Source of the DNA: Desulfatirhabdium sp964549995
GTDB lineage: Bacteria > Desulfobacterota > Desulfobacteria > Desulfobacterales > Desulfatirhabdiaceae
DNA: 27,374 bases
NCBI GenBank assembly: GCA_964549995.1
Contig: CAZJXF010000037.1
Span: forward strand, 1 to 27,374
Reading direction: 5' to 3'
Both the position numbers and the translations under genes were made by a program. The notes below the pieces were generated by a model, which worked only from the letters and a program-made list of their open reading frames with translations, ran no database searches and was not told where the DNA came from. The first letter of the stretch is position 1. Every line of letters starts with the position of its first letter. Of the stretch, positions 1 to 9,200 are shown piece by piece.

Positions 1-197
1 TCCACAACGACTTCGATCTTGATCTTGGGGATGAAATCGACGATGTATTCCGCCCCTCGGTAAATTTCCTTGTGCCCTTTCTGACGGCCGTATCCTTTGA
101 CTTCGGAAACCGTCATGCCCTGAATGCCCAATTCATTCAACGCTTCCTTGACGTCATCCAGCTTGAAAGGCTTGATGATGGCTTCGATTTTTTTCAC
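1..197 (-). CDS. glnB: Nitrogen regulatory protein P-II (5' part; runs off the window)
   Basis: Only the first 65 or so codons are inside the window; the gene continues beyond base 1. The translated start reads (V/M)KKIEAIIKPFKLDDVKEAL and continues to a T-loop with the motif YRGAEYIVDF, typical of GlnB/GlnK. Counting from the GTG start, the Tyr of AEY is residue 51, the uridylylation site of the family. P-II proteins sense 2-oxoglutarate and ATP/ADP and control glutamine synthetase and nitrogen gene expression. The start is GTG (complement of 195-197), preceded by AAGGAGG five to six bases upstream (complement of 204-210). That GTG overlaps the TGA stop of glnD in a GTGA junction, so the two are probably translationally coupled. 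GlnB versus GlnK cannot be told from this fragment; the linkage to its modifying enzyme favours glnB. Confidence 0.93.
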   Translation of the reverse strand, partial: MKKIEAIIKPFKLDDVKEALNELGIQGMTVSEVKGYGRQKGHKEIYRGAEYIVDFIPKIKIEVVV

Positions 198-2953
198 GAT
201 TTTCCTCCTTTTTTTATGATGCGATCCAACGTATCCAGGATGGTTTTCTGAATATCTTCCACCTGCTCCGGTGTATCGGCCTTTTGGCCGTCGAAATCCC
301 GAACATAGAATACATCGAGAATCTGATCGACCTTCGTTGAAATCTTGGCCAGCCAAATATCGAGACGCAATCGATAGATGGCATCCGTCACCCAGAAGAG
401 CAGTCCGGGAAAATCGTCCGAAAAGACCTCGATGATCGTAAAGAAGCTGCTTTCTGTATTGTCGACCTTCACCCTCGGTGGACGCCGGTCGCCTGGAGCC
501 GGCAGGGTTGTGTAAGAGGCCATTTTTTCAGCAATGGCCGCCGGAAGGTCCAGACGTTCCTGAAGGGCGGCATCGAGATCCCGCTCGGCGCGCATCCAGT
601 GCTCCTCCTCGAAATAGGTATCCACAGGCGGGGTGACATGAAAGATGTCGAGGGCCGTGTTGTTGCGCCAGGTGAAAACCTGTGCGTTCAGGATGTTCAT
701 GCCGTTCAGTGTGAGTACACCGGCGATTTTCGAAAACAACCCGGGGCGGTCTTTGGCGCAGATGGTCACCGTACGGGTGTTGGTATCGGCATTCGTCTGA
801 ATCCGCCAAAGGAATGGTCGGGATTCGAGACTTCGGTATAAATCGATATGTGTGAGGATTTGCGGTATGTCGGCATAGAGAAGGTACCGTGGAGACATCC
901 ATCCATAGATACGCTCGAGTTCATCCCGATCGACCCTTCCGGCTGCAGCATCGAACAGCAGCGCTTTTTTCCGGGCCATATCCCGTACGACCTGGTATCC
1001 GGCCAACTCCTTCCGCTCCACAATGTTCAACACTTTGAAAAAGAGATCTCGAAGCAGTGCGGCCGTCCATTCGTTCCAAGCCTTCGGGCCTGTCGACATG
1101 GAATCTGCGACGGTCAGCAGATAGAGCATTTTCAACCGTTCGATATGGTTGACGGTTCGGGCACAGGTGATGGCCACTTCTTCGTCGTTGATGTCCCTGC
1201 GGGTGGCGGTCTTGATCAACAGGAGATGGTGTTCGATCAAGAATGCGACGGTATCGATATCCCGTTTCCGATATCCCAACCGGTTGAGAATTCTGCGGGC
1301 GATTTCAGCTCCCTTCACGGAATGGTTGTCGCTCTGAACGCCTTTTCCGATATCGTGCAGAAGCGCCGCCCATAAAAGCCATTTTCGATGAGGGGAGATG
1401 TCCCGGTACAGCTCCGCGCACAGGCTGCACCACTCCTTGGTTTGTTCCACACCGAAGGACTTGATGGCCTGCACGGTCTTGAGGGAATGGGCATCTACAG
1501 AGAAGAGGTGGTACCGATCGTATTGCATGCGGTCCCGAATCGATGCGAATTCGGGAATGAGGCGCTCCAGCATACCGGATGACGCCATTTCCTCGAGCAC
1601 GTGGATATCCGTCCGAGAAGCCATCAGAATCGACTCGAAGGCCTTCAGTGCCCCGGGCATCCCCAAAAACGTCTCGTTCACCAGATACAGAAATTCCTGG
1701 ACCAGCCTCCTGGCATCGATGCACAAGGGCAACCCCTGTTTGGCGCTTTCCTCGAATATCCGAATGAGCAGAACCGGATGGCGAACAAGGGCTTCCGAGG
1801 ATGAAAAATGAAGCGTCCCCCGATCGGCATAGATGTCCGATGAAGTGGATTTGGTTGCCATTCGGGAACTTCTGGTAGTACTTCTGTTAGCGCCGATTTC
1901 TCGGATTCCGATCTGAACCAGCTGATTGAGCCATTCCATGGAGGCGTGGATTTTGCTCAGCATCTGTTCGACGGGTTGTCCATTCTTGCCTTCGATGAAT
2001 CCCAGCCTTCGGGCGACTTTCGGTTGGTATTCGAAGTACAGTCGGTCGCATTTGCGCCCGGCAATGTCGTGAAGATGGTTTCGGACGATCCAGAGCCAGT
2101 CGAGCGCATCCATCAACCGACCATATTCCCGGCTGGAGACATATCCGTAGTATTCGAGGTCGCGGATGTCCCGCACTTCCGACAGAATCATGGCCATCCA
2201 GCGGATCGTGTGATAATCTCGGAGACTTCCGACCCCTTCCTTGATGTTGGGCTCCAGCAGATAGGCGGAATCCCCGAACTGGGCCCTCCTTTCCCGGCAT
2301 CTCTGTGCGATGGTTTCGATCCAATTGTCCTGATTCGGCAGGAGGATTTCTCGACGGAACCGTTCCATAAACGTCGAAAACAAGGGGCTCATCCCGCAGA
2401 TGAGTCGGCTGTCGAGCAAGGCCGTGAAGGTGTCGAGATCAATGGCTGCCAGTTCGAGGCTTTCATCGATCGAACGGGTGGCGTGACCGACGGTAAGCCC
2501 GATGTCCCACAGTGGATAAATGATTTCCCGGACCAACGCTTCCCCGTTTTCGGGGACCTTTCGATCGAAGAGAAAGAGTAAGTCCACATCCGAGTGAACG
2601 CATTCCTCCCTGCGGCCGTATCCTCCGAGTGCCACGAGGGCGTAGGGATTGCGCACGATCTGCAGTGTCGGCCCGACAATGCTCTTCTCGTAGACCTCAC
2701 AGAAATACGCATCCAGCATATCCGACAGCAGCCGGATCAATTCGGCGCAGTTGGTTTTCAGTCCTTCGGTGATGAGCCGCTTACGCTTCTTCTTTAACAG
2801 GATTGCAGGATGTTCATCTGTCATCGGCAGTGCTTTCATGAGCAGGACATCGGAGAGACGCTGGAACCAGTCGGATGTCCGGATGACAAGAAGAGAAGCA
2901 GGAATCGTGCCAACCGGGGACTCGCGAATAGGGGTGCAGTTTAGTCCAATCAT
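194..2953 (-). CDS. glnD: Bifunctional [P-II] uridylyltransferase/uridylyl-removing enzyme GlnD
   Basis: GlnD senses glutamine and adds UMP to, or removes it from, the P-II T-loop tyrosine. The domain order is canonical: a nucleotidyltransferase domain with GGYGRREE...SDVDLLFLF (about residues 109-131), a GlnD/PII-UTase linker, an HD domain with LLHDIGKG (about residues 535-545), and two C-terminal ACT domains (ICAKDRPGLFSKIAGVL and FSDDFPGLLFWVTDAIY). At up to 919 residues it is slightly longer than the usual ~890. The start is uncertain: the first ATG (2953) has no Shine-Dalgarno sequence and lies just after an AT-rich TATATATT stretch that could be the -10 box. The ATGs at 2839 and 2824 place the catalytic motif at the distance usual for the family. 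The stop overlaps the start of glnB. Confidence 0.95.
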   Translation of the reverse strand: MIGLNCTPIRESPVGTIPASLLVIRTSDWFQRLSDVLLMKALPMTDEHPAILLKKKRKRLITEGLKTNCAELIRLLSDMLDAYFCEVYEKSIVGPTLQIVRNPYALVALGGYGRREECVHSDVDLLFLFDRKVPENGEALVREIIYPLWDIGLTVGHATRSIDESLELAAIDLDTFTALLDSRLICGMSPLFSTFMERFRREILLPNQDNWIETIAQRCRERRAQFGDSAYLLEPNIKEGVGSLRDYHTIRWMAMILSEVRDIRDLEYYGYVSSREYGRLMDALDWLWIVRNHLHDIAGRKCDRLYFEYQPKVARRLGFIEGKNGQPVEQMLSKIHASMEWLNQLVQIGIREIGANRSTTRSSRMATKSTSSDIYADRGTLHFSSSEALVRHPVLLIRIFEESAKQGLPLCIDARRLVQEFLYLVNETFLGMPGALKAFESILMASRTDIHVLEEMASSGMLERLIPEFASIRDRMQYDRYHLFSVDAHSLKTVQAIKSFGVEQTKEWCSLCAELYRDISPHRKWLLWAALLHDIGKGVQSDNHSVKGAEIARRILNRLGYRKRDIDTVAFLIEHHLLLIKTATRRDINDEEVAITCARTVNHIERLKMLYLLTVADSMSTGPKAWNEWTAALLRDLFFKVLNIVERKELAGYQVVRDMARKKALLFDAAAGRVDRDELERIYGWMSPRYLLYADIPQILTHIDLYRSLESRPFLWRIQTNADTNTRTVTICAKDRPGLFSKIAGVLTLNGMNILNAQVFTWRNNTALDIFHVTPPVDTYFEEEHWMRAERDLDAALQERLDLPAAIAEKMASYTTLPAPGDRRPPRVKVDNTESSFFTIIEVFSDDFPGLLFWVTDAIYRLRLDIWLAKISTKVDQILDVFYVRDFDGQKADTPEQVEDIQKTILDTLDRIIKKGGKS

Positions 2954-3222
2954 TCAGGTAATATATAAAAAATCGACGTCGGATGGCGTTGAACGGATTT
3001 GTTGGATATTGGGGGTTGTGAGATACAAATTTGTCGTTGACGTATTTTTTGGCCCAAATCATTTCATACCATGGCGAAGAATGCAAACGGATTTCCAGCA
3101 GAAAAGTGCGTGAAGGCCGGGAGCCTACGGAGAACGCAAATGGCTCGGGGTGAAAGGTTTGAGGGAAGAGAGACGGCATTACGGATGCAGCGGCTCCGTT
3201 GACGGTTGCGTCCGAAATTCGT
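2954..3222. other. Intergenic region between divergent glnD and the kinase gene
   Basis: No convincing gene is seen here. On the minus strand an AT-rich stretch around 2958-2972 contains TATATATT and could be a -10 element for glnD, but no good -35 box is present at the right distance. Short open frames in this region lack ribosome binding sites and look like chance. The kinase promoter follows at 3223. Confidence 0.4.
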
Positions 3223-3252
3223 TTGACAGTTCAGGAGGCATTTTCTTATCAT
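3223..3252 (+). promoter_or_regulatory. Sigma-70 type promoter of the CHASE2 kinase gene
   Basis: A perfect -35 box TTGACA (3223-3228) is followed after 18 bp by TATCAT (3247-3252), five of six matches to the -10 consensus. The predicted transcription start is about 3259, giving a leader of roughly 40-50 nt before the start codon at 3302 or 3308. Confidence 0.6.
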
Positions 3253-3301
3253 CTGGGCGTCATGACTTTGCCTTCCTTCAGCTATTGGAGGTATCAGGGA
3301 T

Positions 3302-5905
3302 TTGGCTATGCCCAACGCACGTCCATCCGACAGATACGGCCGGCATCCAAGGGGCGGCTGGTTTCCGGGTCGTTCGTTTTTCCTCCAGTGGCGGGTGGTG
3401 GTTGCCGTGGGGCTTGCGGTTGTGTTTGCAGGGATGTCTCTTTTCTCCATGCAATGGGCTCGATGGGTGGATCGGGCGATCTTCGACCGGACGCCTGTCG
3501 ATGCGACAACCGAACGAACGAATGCCGAAATCGTGTGGGTTCGCATCGATCCGTCCACCATCACCGACGGTGCCCCGCGTCCCGGGGAGCGAACGCTTCT
3601 GGCCAAAGGGATTGACCGAATTCGAAGCGGTAATCCGCGGGTGATCGGGTTGATGCTCCTGATGGCGGATCGTCTCGATGCGGCGGGGGCTTTCGAACTG
3701 GAGCGGCTGGCCGCCCTGTTTCAGAATACCCTTCTCCAAACGACTGGTGAAACGGGAAACGTCTATTATCGAGAGTTACTCCGTTCCCGAATGAAACTCG
3801 ATGCGGATCGGCTGCTGGTGGATGCCGTCCGACAAGCGGGAAATGTGGTTTTGCCGATCGGTATCGATCGATCCATGGATGGTAACGGCGGATCGTCGGC
3901 TCTCCCCGATGCGCTTCGAAGGCACGTCATTCCGGAACCCGAACCGTCGCTCGCATCTTCTCCCCTGATCGATCGAAAGGGCTCTATCCGACTTCCCTTT
4001 CCCGAACTGCTGCGTGTCGCCGCCTTTCTCGGTGCGATGCATCTTGAGGCGGATTCCGATGGAACCATCCGCCGATTTTCCCTGATGCATGGCATCGAGC
4101 GCGCATGGCTTCCGTCCTATCCCCTGGCGATGGCAGCCGCCTATCTCCAACTGCCGGTTCAGGGAGTCTCCTTCGAAAAGGGAAACCACCTCGTCCTGGG
4201 AGAGCTGCGCATCCCGGTGTCGAGGGATGGAAGCGTTCTGTTTCGGGCTCGACCAGGGGCAGACGCGTTTTCAGTCGTATCTTTCGATGACCTGATCGGA
4301 GATCGCATCTCTGCCGGAATCTTCGAAAACCGGGTGGTTCTTGTGGGAGTTTCCCCCGCTCGTTCGCTTTCAAGACCTGAAACCTCGATCGAAGCATCGA
4401 TGGACGTTCCGGCTGTCATGGCGCAGGCTGCATCGGCGCTCTTGAGCGGGGAGGCATGTCGGGAGCCGTCCTGGTCGGGTGCCGTCGAGGTCGGGATCGT
4501 ACTGATGATCGGACTTCTGGGCATCGGGTTACGGCGTTTGCGTGTTTTCTCCGCCTGCACGATCAGCCTGCTGATGGCTGCTTCTCTGGTCCTGCTGTCG
4601 ATTCTGATGCTTCGTCTGCGGCACGAATGGATCGCTGTCGGGTTTCCCGTGATGCAGGCCCTCCTTTACGGAATCGGTGTCGCTGTCATGACGCCGTTTC
4701 AGGCGCCATCCACGCCGGTTCAGCCTACCGAACGGCATCCGCAAAACAACCGCATGCTGGGCGTCGTCTATCAGAAGAAAGGTCAGCTCGATAAAGCCTT
4801 CGACATCTTCCGTCGGATACCCGTGGATGATCATTTGAAGGAACTGCTCTACAACCTGGCCCTCGATTATGAGCAGAACCATCAACCGCATAAAGCGGCA
4901 ACGGTTCTGGAGTACATCGCAGACTACGATCCCGGTTTTCGAGACATCGCCTCCAGGCGGAGACATCTTCTGCATGTCGGGGAAACCGTCGTGATCGACG
5001 AGAAGATGAAGGTCATCGAAACCCCCAATCTTGCGGAAAGAATTCCCGAGCCCAAACATCCCCCCAGCATCGGGCGGTATGAAATCATCCGGGAGATCGG
5101 CAAGGGGGCCATGGGGGTCGTCTATTTGGGTATGGACCCACGGATTCGGCGGTTGACCTCCATCAAGACGTTCCGGTTTCCGGAAAATGCCGATCCAAAG
5201 ACGATCGAACGGCACAAGACACTGTTCTTTCAGGAAGCCGCAAGCGCCGGTGCCCTGTCCCATCCGAATATCGTCACGGTCTATGATGCCGGAGAAGACG
5301 GGCACCTGGCCTATATCGCCATGGAATACCTGGATGGGACAAGTCTCAACGCCTTTACCCGGACGGAGACCCTGTTGCCCATCGCCACCGTTGTCGCCTA
5401 TGGCGCCGATGTGGCCGATGCCTTGGCCTATGCCCATCAGAAGCGGGTGATCCACCAGGACATCAAGCCGGCCAACATCATGCTGCTGAAGACGGGAGAC
5501 ATCAAAGTGACCGATTTCGGTATCGCCCAGATGATGGCTGCTTCTCAGCATGCCTCGCGGATGATCATGGGGACTCCATCCTATATGAGTCCGGAGCAGT
5601 TTTCGGGAAAAGCCGTGGATGGAAGGTCCGATATTTTTTCGCTCGGCGTCACCTTATTTCAGCTGTTGACCGGGATGCTTCCGTTTACCGGTGCCACCCT
5701 GCAGGAACTCCTGCGCCGCATCGTTCAGCAGCCGCATCCCGATCCCAAGCGACTGCGTCCGCAGATACCGAACCCGCTGGTGCAGATTCTTGATAAGGCG
5801 CTTGAAAAAGACGCTTCCAAACGGTATGCGGATGCAGCGCAGATGGCCGAACACCTCCGGCGGCTTTCAGAATTGATGAAAGGCTCCTCGTTGTTTTCGC
5901 GATAA
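3302..5905 (+). CDS. Membrane-bound CHASE2-TPR serine/threonine protein kinase
   Basis: A predicted receptor kinase that senses outside the cytoplasmic membrane and phosphorylates proteins inside. In order: a short basic N-terminus, one membrane segment (about residues 29-47), a CHASE2 sensor domain (about 50-385), three closely spaced membrane segments (about 395-462), a TPR-like helical stretch (about 480-550), and a Pkn/Hanks kinase domain (about 589-855). Kinase motifs are clear: glycine loop GKGAMGVVYLG, SIK lysine, EYLDG hinge, HQDIKPAN catalytic loop, DFG, and SPEQ. The HRD arginine is glutamine, so this is a non-RD kinase, although the catalytic Asp is present. TTG at 3302 lies 10 nt after GGAGG; ATG at 3308 is an alternative with AGGGA in front. 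It has its own promoter and no phosphatase neighbour. The substrate is unknown. Confidence 0.92.
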   Translation: MAMPNARPSDRYGRHPRGGWFPGRSFFLQWRVVVAVGLAVVFAGMSLFSMQWARWVDRAIFDRTPVDATTERTNAEIVWVRIDPSTITDGAPRPGERTLLAKGIDRIRSGNPRVIGLMLLMADRLDAAGAFELERLAALFQNTLLQTTGETGNVYYRELLRSRMKLDADRLLVDAVRQAGNVVLPIGIDRSMDGNGGSSALPDALRRHVIPEPEPSLASSPLIDRKGSIRLPFPELLRVAAFLGAMHLEADSDGTIRRFSLMHGIERAWLPSYPLAMAAAYLQLPVQGVSFEKGNHLVLGELRIPVSRDGSVLFRARPGADAFSVVSFDDLIGDRISAGIFENRVVLVGVSPARSLSRPETSIEASMDVPAVMAQAASALLSGEACREPSWSGAVEVGIVLMIGLLGIGLRRLRVFSACTISLLMAASLVLLSILMLRLRHEWIAVGFPVMQALLYGIGVAVMTPFQAPSTPVQPTERHPQNNRMLGVVYQKKGQLDKAFDIFRRIPVDDHLKELLYNLALDYEQNHQPHKAATVLEYIADYDPGFRDIASRRRHLLHVGETVVIDEKMKVIETPNLAERIPEPKHPPSIGRYEIIREIGKGAMGVVYLGMDPRIRRLTSIKTFRFPENADPKTIERHKTLFFQEAASAGALSHPNIVTVYDAGEDGHLAYIAMEYLDGTSLNAFTRTETLLPIATVVAYGADVADALAYAHQKRVIHQDIKPANIMLLKTGDIKVTDFGIAQMMAASQHASRMIMGTPSYMSPEQFSGKAVDGRSDIFSLGVTLFQLLTGMLPFTGATLQELLRRIVQQPHPDPKRLRPQIPNPLVQILDKALEKDASKRYADAAQMAEHLRRLSELMKGSSLFSR

Positions 5906-5930
5906 CCGCTCCTGGCCGCGGCGTTGCCCC

Positions 5931-5946
5931 GGAGATGAACATCTCC
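5931..5946. other. Short perfect hairpin after the kinase gene
   Basis: GGAGATG-AA-CATCTCC is a perfect 7-bp stem 25 nt downstream of the kinase stop codon. It is followed by A-rich rather than T-rich sequence on the plus strand, so it is not a classical intrinsic terminator; it could protect the 3' end of the mRNA. Confidence 0.35.
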
Positions 5947-6012
5947 AAAAAGACGATCCGCCAGAAGATGACAACGCGCCTATCTACCTCAATTCCCTTA
6001 CCCCTTACGACT

Positions 6013-6164
6013 GACGGCTTCGCAAAAAGGCCGGATGCTGTGTCGTGCTGCATCCCTCGTCGTTGCGGCGTACGTTTAAGTACGCCTCACAGACGGGATT
6101 TGCACTCCTTGCCTGCGGCCTTTTTGCGAAGCCGTCTATATAATCGACTTTTTACGAGACCATC
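6013..6164 (+). repeat. Compound palindromic repeat element, copy 1
   Basis: The core, 6013-6136 (124 bp), has perfect 20-bp terminal inverted repeats, GACGGCTTCGCAAAAAGGCC and its complement. Inside are further hairpins: GGATGC...GCATCC, and GGCGTAC...GTACGCC around a GTTTAA loop. After a 9-bp AT-rich spacer follows an extra half end, GACTTTTTACGAGACCATC (6146-6164). The same layout, in reverse orientation, occurs at 9846-9998. There is no protein-coding content. It is likely a non-autonomous mobile or REP/MITE-like element; its GC stems bordered by T-runs could also terminate transcription in both directions. Confidence 0.85.
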
Positions 6165-6227
6165 AAAACTTAAAACTTAAAACTTAAAACTTAAATCTTA
6201 AATCTTAAAACTTAAAACTTAAAACTT
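6165..6227. repeat. Tandem heptanucleotide array, 9 x AAAACTT
   Basis: Nine exact 7-bp units occur head to tail: copies 1-4 and 7-9 are AAAACTT, copies 5 and 6 are AAATCTT. The array starts at the first base after the palindromic element and ends 20 bp before the ATG of the next gene, placing it in that gene's promoter/leader region. Confidence 0.95.
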
Positions 6228-6247
6228 TACCCCGAATCCCTTTCATC

Positions 6248-9200
6248 ATGTTAACGAACCGCCGACTGCGGACCATCGACCGGCGATTCGAAAAGGTTCC
6301 CATGACCGTCTCCTCCCTTCCTTCCTGTGATGCTGACGAAACCAAAGGCCGCTATCGGCGCTCCCGCTTCTTTTTCGATCGTCGAGATGAGGCCCTGATC
6401 GCCATCGTCAACGACGTTCTCGATCGCGAAAAAGGGCGGGAATACCGCAAACGCATCTTCTATCCGCATTTTCATCCCCACGGCATCAAGAAAATGGCCG
6501 AATCCCGAGGACTTCGGATCGCCTATGCCGTAGTTCATCTACTGGAATCCCTCGATGCAGGCCAGCAGGAGCACCGCATCGGTGCCCTGCGTTCGTTGCG
6601 GGAAGAGGTTCTCAACGCTTCCGACGGGCCGCTTCCGAGGAATACGGCCCGGGTGCTGGTCCAGATCATGAAGGATATTGTTCGGGCCAGAGGAGACGAA
6701 GATGCCCAGATGCGGCTTGCCCATGATTTTCGACGTACGGCCATGGGCAAACCCCGGGTGGTCCGTCGGATGCTCGAACGCTACCATCTGCTCGAGATGT
6801 CGGAATCCTGGAACCAGATCGCGTTCGACGACCATGTTCACGACGTCAATACCAAGGGCCGCAAATCCGCAACCCATCTCATCATGGATGCCTGGATCAA
6901 GGGGATCAAGCGGCTTCGGGTGATCTACTACAATTATGTCCAGGCCCAATTCGCCTCTGAGCTGCTGGAGGCGGCACAGATCATGGAAATCGAACTACGG
7001 ATCGGGATCGAATTCGCCGCACGCTTCCGTGGACGTTACATCCAATTGATCTGGGTCCCCAGGGGCTTCATCGATTCCCAATCTTTCCTGTGTTTTCTGA
7101 CCGATGCACCGGTGCTGCAACTGATGGAGGAAGGGCGGGCGGTCACCCTTTACCGACAGCGGCAAATCATTACCGTCCTGCATGCGTTCAATCGGAAACA
7201 CCTTCCTCTTCTAAACGAACATTTCGGCATCCGGATGCAGCCCGTGGATGTGGATCGGTTTCTGGCCTTCGTACGTCCCGGTCAGACCTCTCTGCTGCAC
7301 CTGGCCAAATACATCCATGGTCAGCTCATGCCGGAATTTCAGAAGCGGATGGCCGAATTGCGCATGCAGTATCTGCAGCGGGGGGCGGAAGCCTCCGGTG
7401 ACATCGAGGCCTTGGTCGAGGAGATGAACGCTCTCGATTTCGAGACGATCCTGGAGCGGTATCTCAGCCCCAAGGCCAATCCGGAACTGCCCGATCCTAT
7501 GAAGGTTCAGGACGATCCCGATGTCCCGCCGCTGCTGCAACTGTCTCCCCGGGAACTGCTGGGACGGTTGGTCGCTCTACGCAGTGCCTATCGCGTCACC
7601 CTGAATCTGACCGATCTGACACCGGAGGATGTTCTCGAAATCCTCTACGATGCCGAAGGGGTGATCACCCGCCTCGAGGTCTTCAACCTCAAGGATTATG
7701 TCGGCGGAAAGCTTCAGTATCTCGACGAGATCACCATCCTTCAGGAAGCCATCAACGACGGCAACATCGTCAGCCTGAAGCGGATCATTCAATGGATCAT
7801 CGATCGGGTGGAGGCTTCGCGCGCACCCGATCGGAAGGATCGGCTCGAGAAACTCAATGCCATCCTGCATGACATGAACAGCCTTCGGGCCATGTATCAG
7901 GTCACTCCCTTGAAATCCCGGATCGGCAGTGATTCGACCGGCCAGTCCCCGCGGATGCACGGGATGGGGTTTGCCGTCCTCGATACCCTGATCGCAAGGG
8001 CGAAGCGGGCTGTCCGAAAGGATCGCAGCCACCGGCTGATTCTGCCGATCCGCATGAACGTGCTGCGCAGATGGACGTTTTTGCCCAAACCCGGGTGGGG
8101 CGGGGGATCGGTCGGTGGGTCGATCCGGGCATCGAAGCTTCCCCTCCTGAAATGGATGGGCATGCGGGTGGATACCGACTGGGTGGCGCTCGAACAGTCG
8201 ACCCGGATGGAGCATCCCGGGAACATCGTCACTCTGGGCGGAACCCACGAGGAAATCGGAAACGGTCTCCACCTCAAACCATCGGAACCCGATGTCCCCG
8301 AAACGGCCCGATCCTGGGCCTATCTGAATACGCTGTTCAAGAACCTGCTCAAGGTCGCCGTCGGGTTCGTTCCGGCATGGCTCACCTTCTTTTTGCGATA
8401 CGATTGGTGGGTGCTGCAATGGGGTGGGGGGATCATCTGGTTTTTCATCACCGGGTTTCGAAACGTGCTGCAATCGTTTCTGGGAGGCGGCGGATTTCGG
8501 GGATCCCATCTGATGAGCTGGCGGGATTACATCAGCTGGGAACGCATCTGTGATTCTCTGCTCTTTACGGGGTTTTCGGTGCCCCTTCTGGATTTTCTTG
8601 TCAAATCCCTACTTCTCGAAAAGACCCTCGGGATTACCACGACGACAGCCCCGACGGTGCTCTACAGCGTGATGGCGGTCTGCAACGGGATCTATCTCGT
8701 CAGCCACAATGCCTTCCGGGGGTTTTCGAGGCCCGTGATGTTCGGAAATTTCTTTCGAACCGTCCTGTCGATCCCCATCGCCGTTCTGCTGAACGGTGTT
8801 TTGTCGATCGGGCTATCGATGTTCGGAATCACGGGGGTGAACGCCGTGCTGCAGAAATGGGCCAGTGTCATCTCGAAGGCATCCTCGGACATCGTCGCCG
8901 GACTGATCGAGGGAACGGCGGACCGGTACCGGAACGTTCATATCCGGATGGCCGATTACCACGTGACTTTTCGGAAGATCCTCGACAGCTTTGCCGGGCT
9001 CGAGCTGCTGCATCCGAAGGACGACGTGGCGCTGCTGCTTCGGTCTCCCGAATCCCTGCTGAGCGGAGACGCCCGGGAACTCGAGCAGATCATGATCATT
9101 TACGCCCTCGATCTGCTCTATATCTGGTATTATCAACCCCGGGGGCGAACGGCCATGACCATGTTCCTCGGCTCCCTCACCCAGGAGGAGCGCAACATCG

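Noticed and set aside
5935..6180. 81-codon open frame through the palindromic element
   Set aside because: It is made largely of the repeat itself; the same peptide pieces recur at the other copies.
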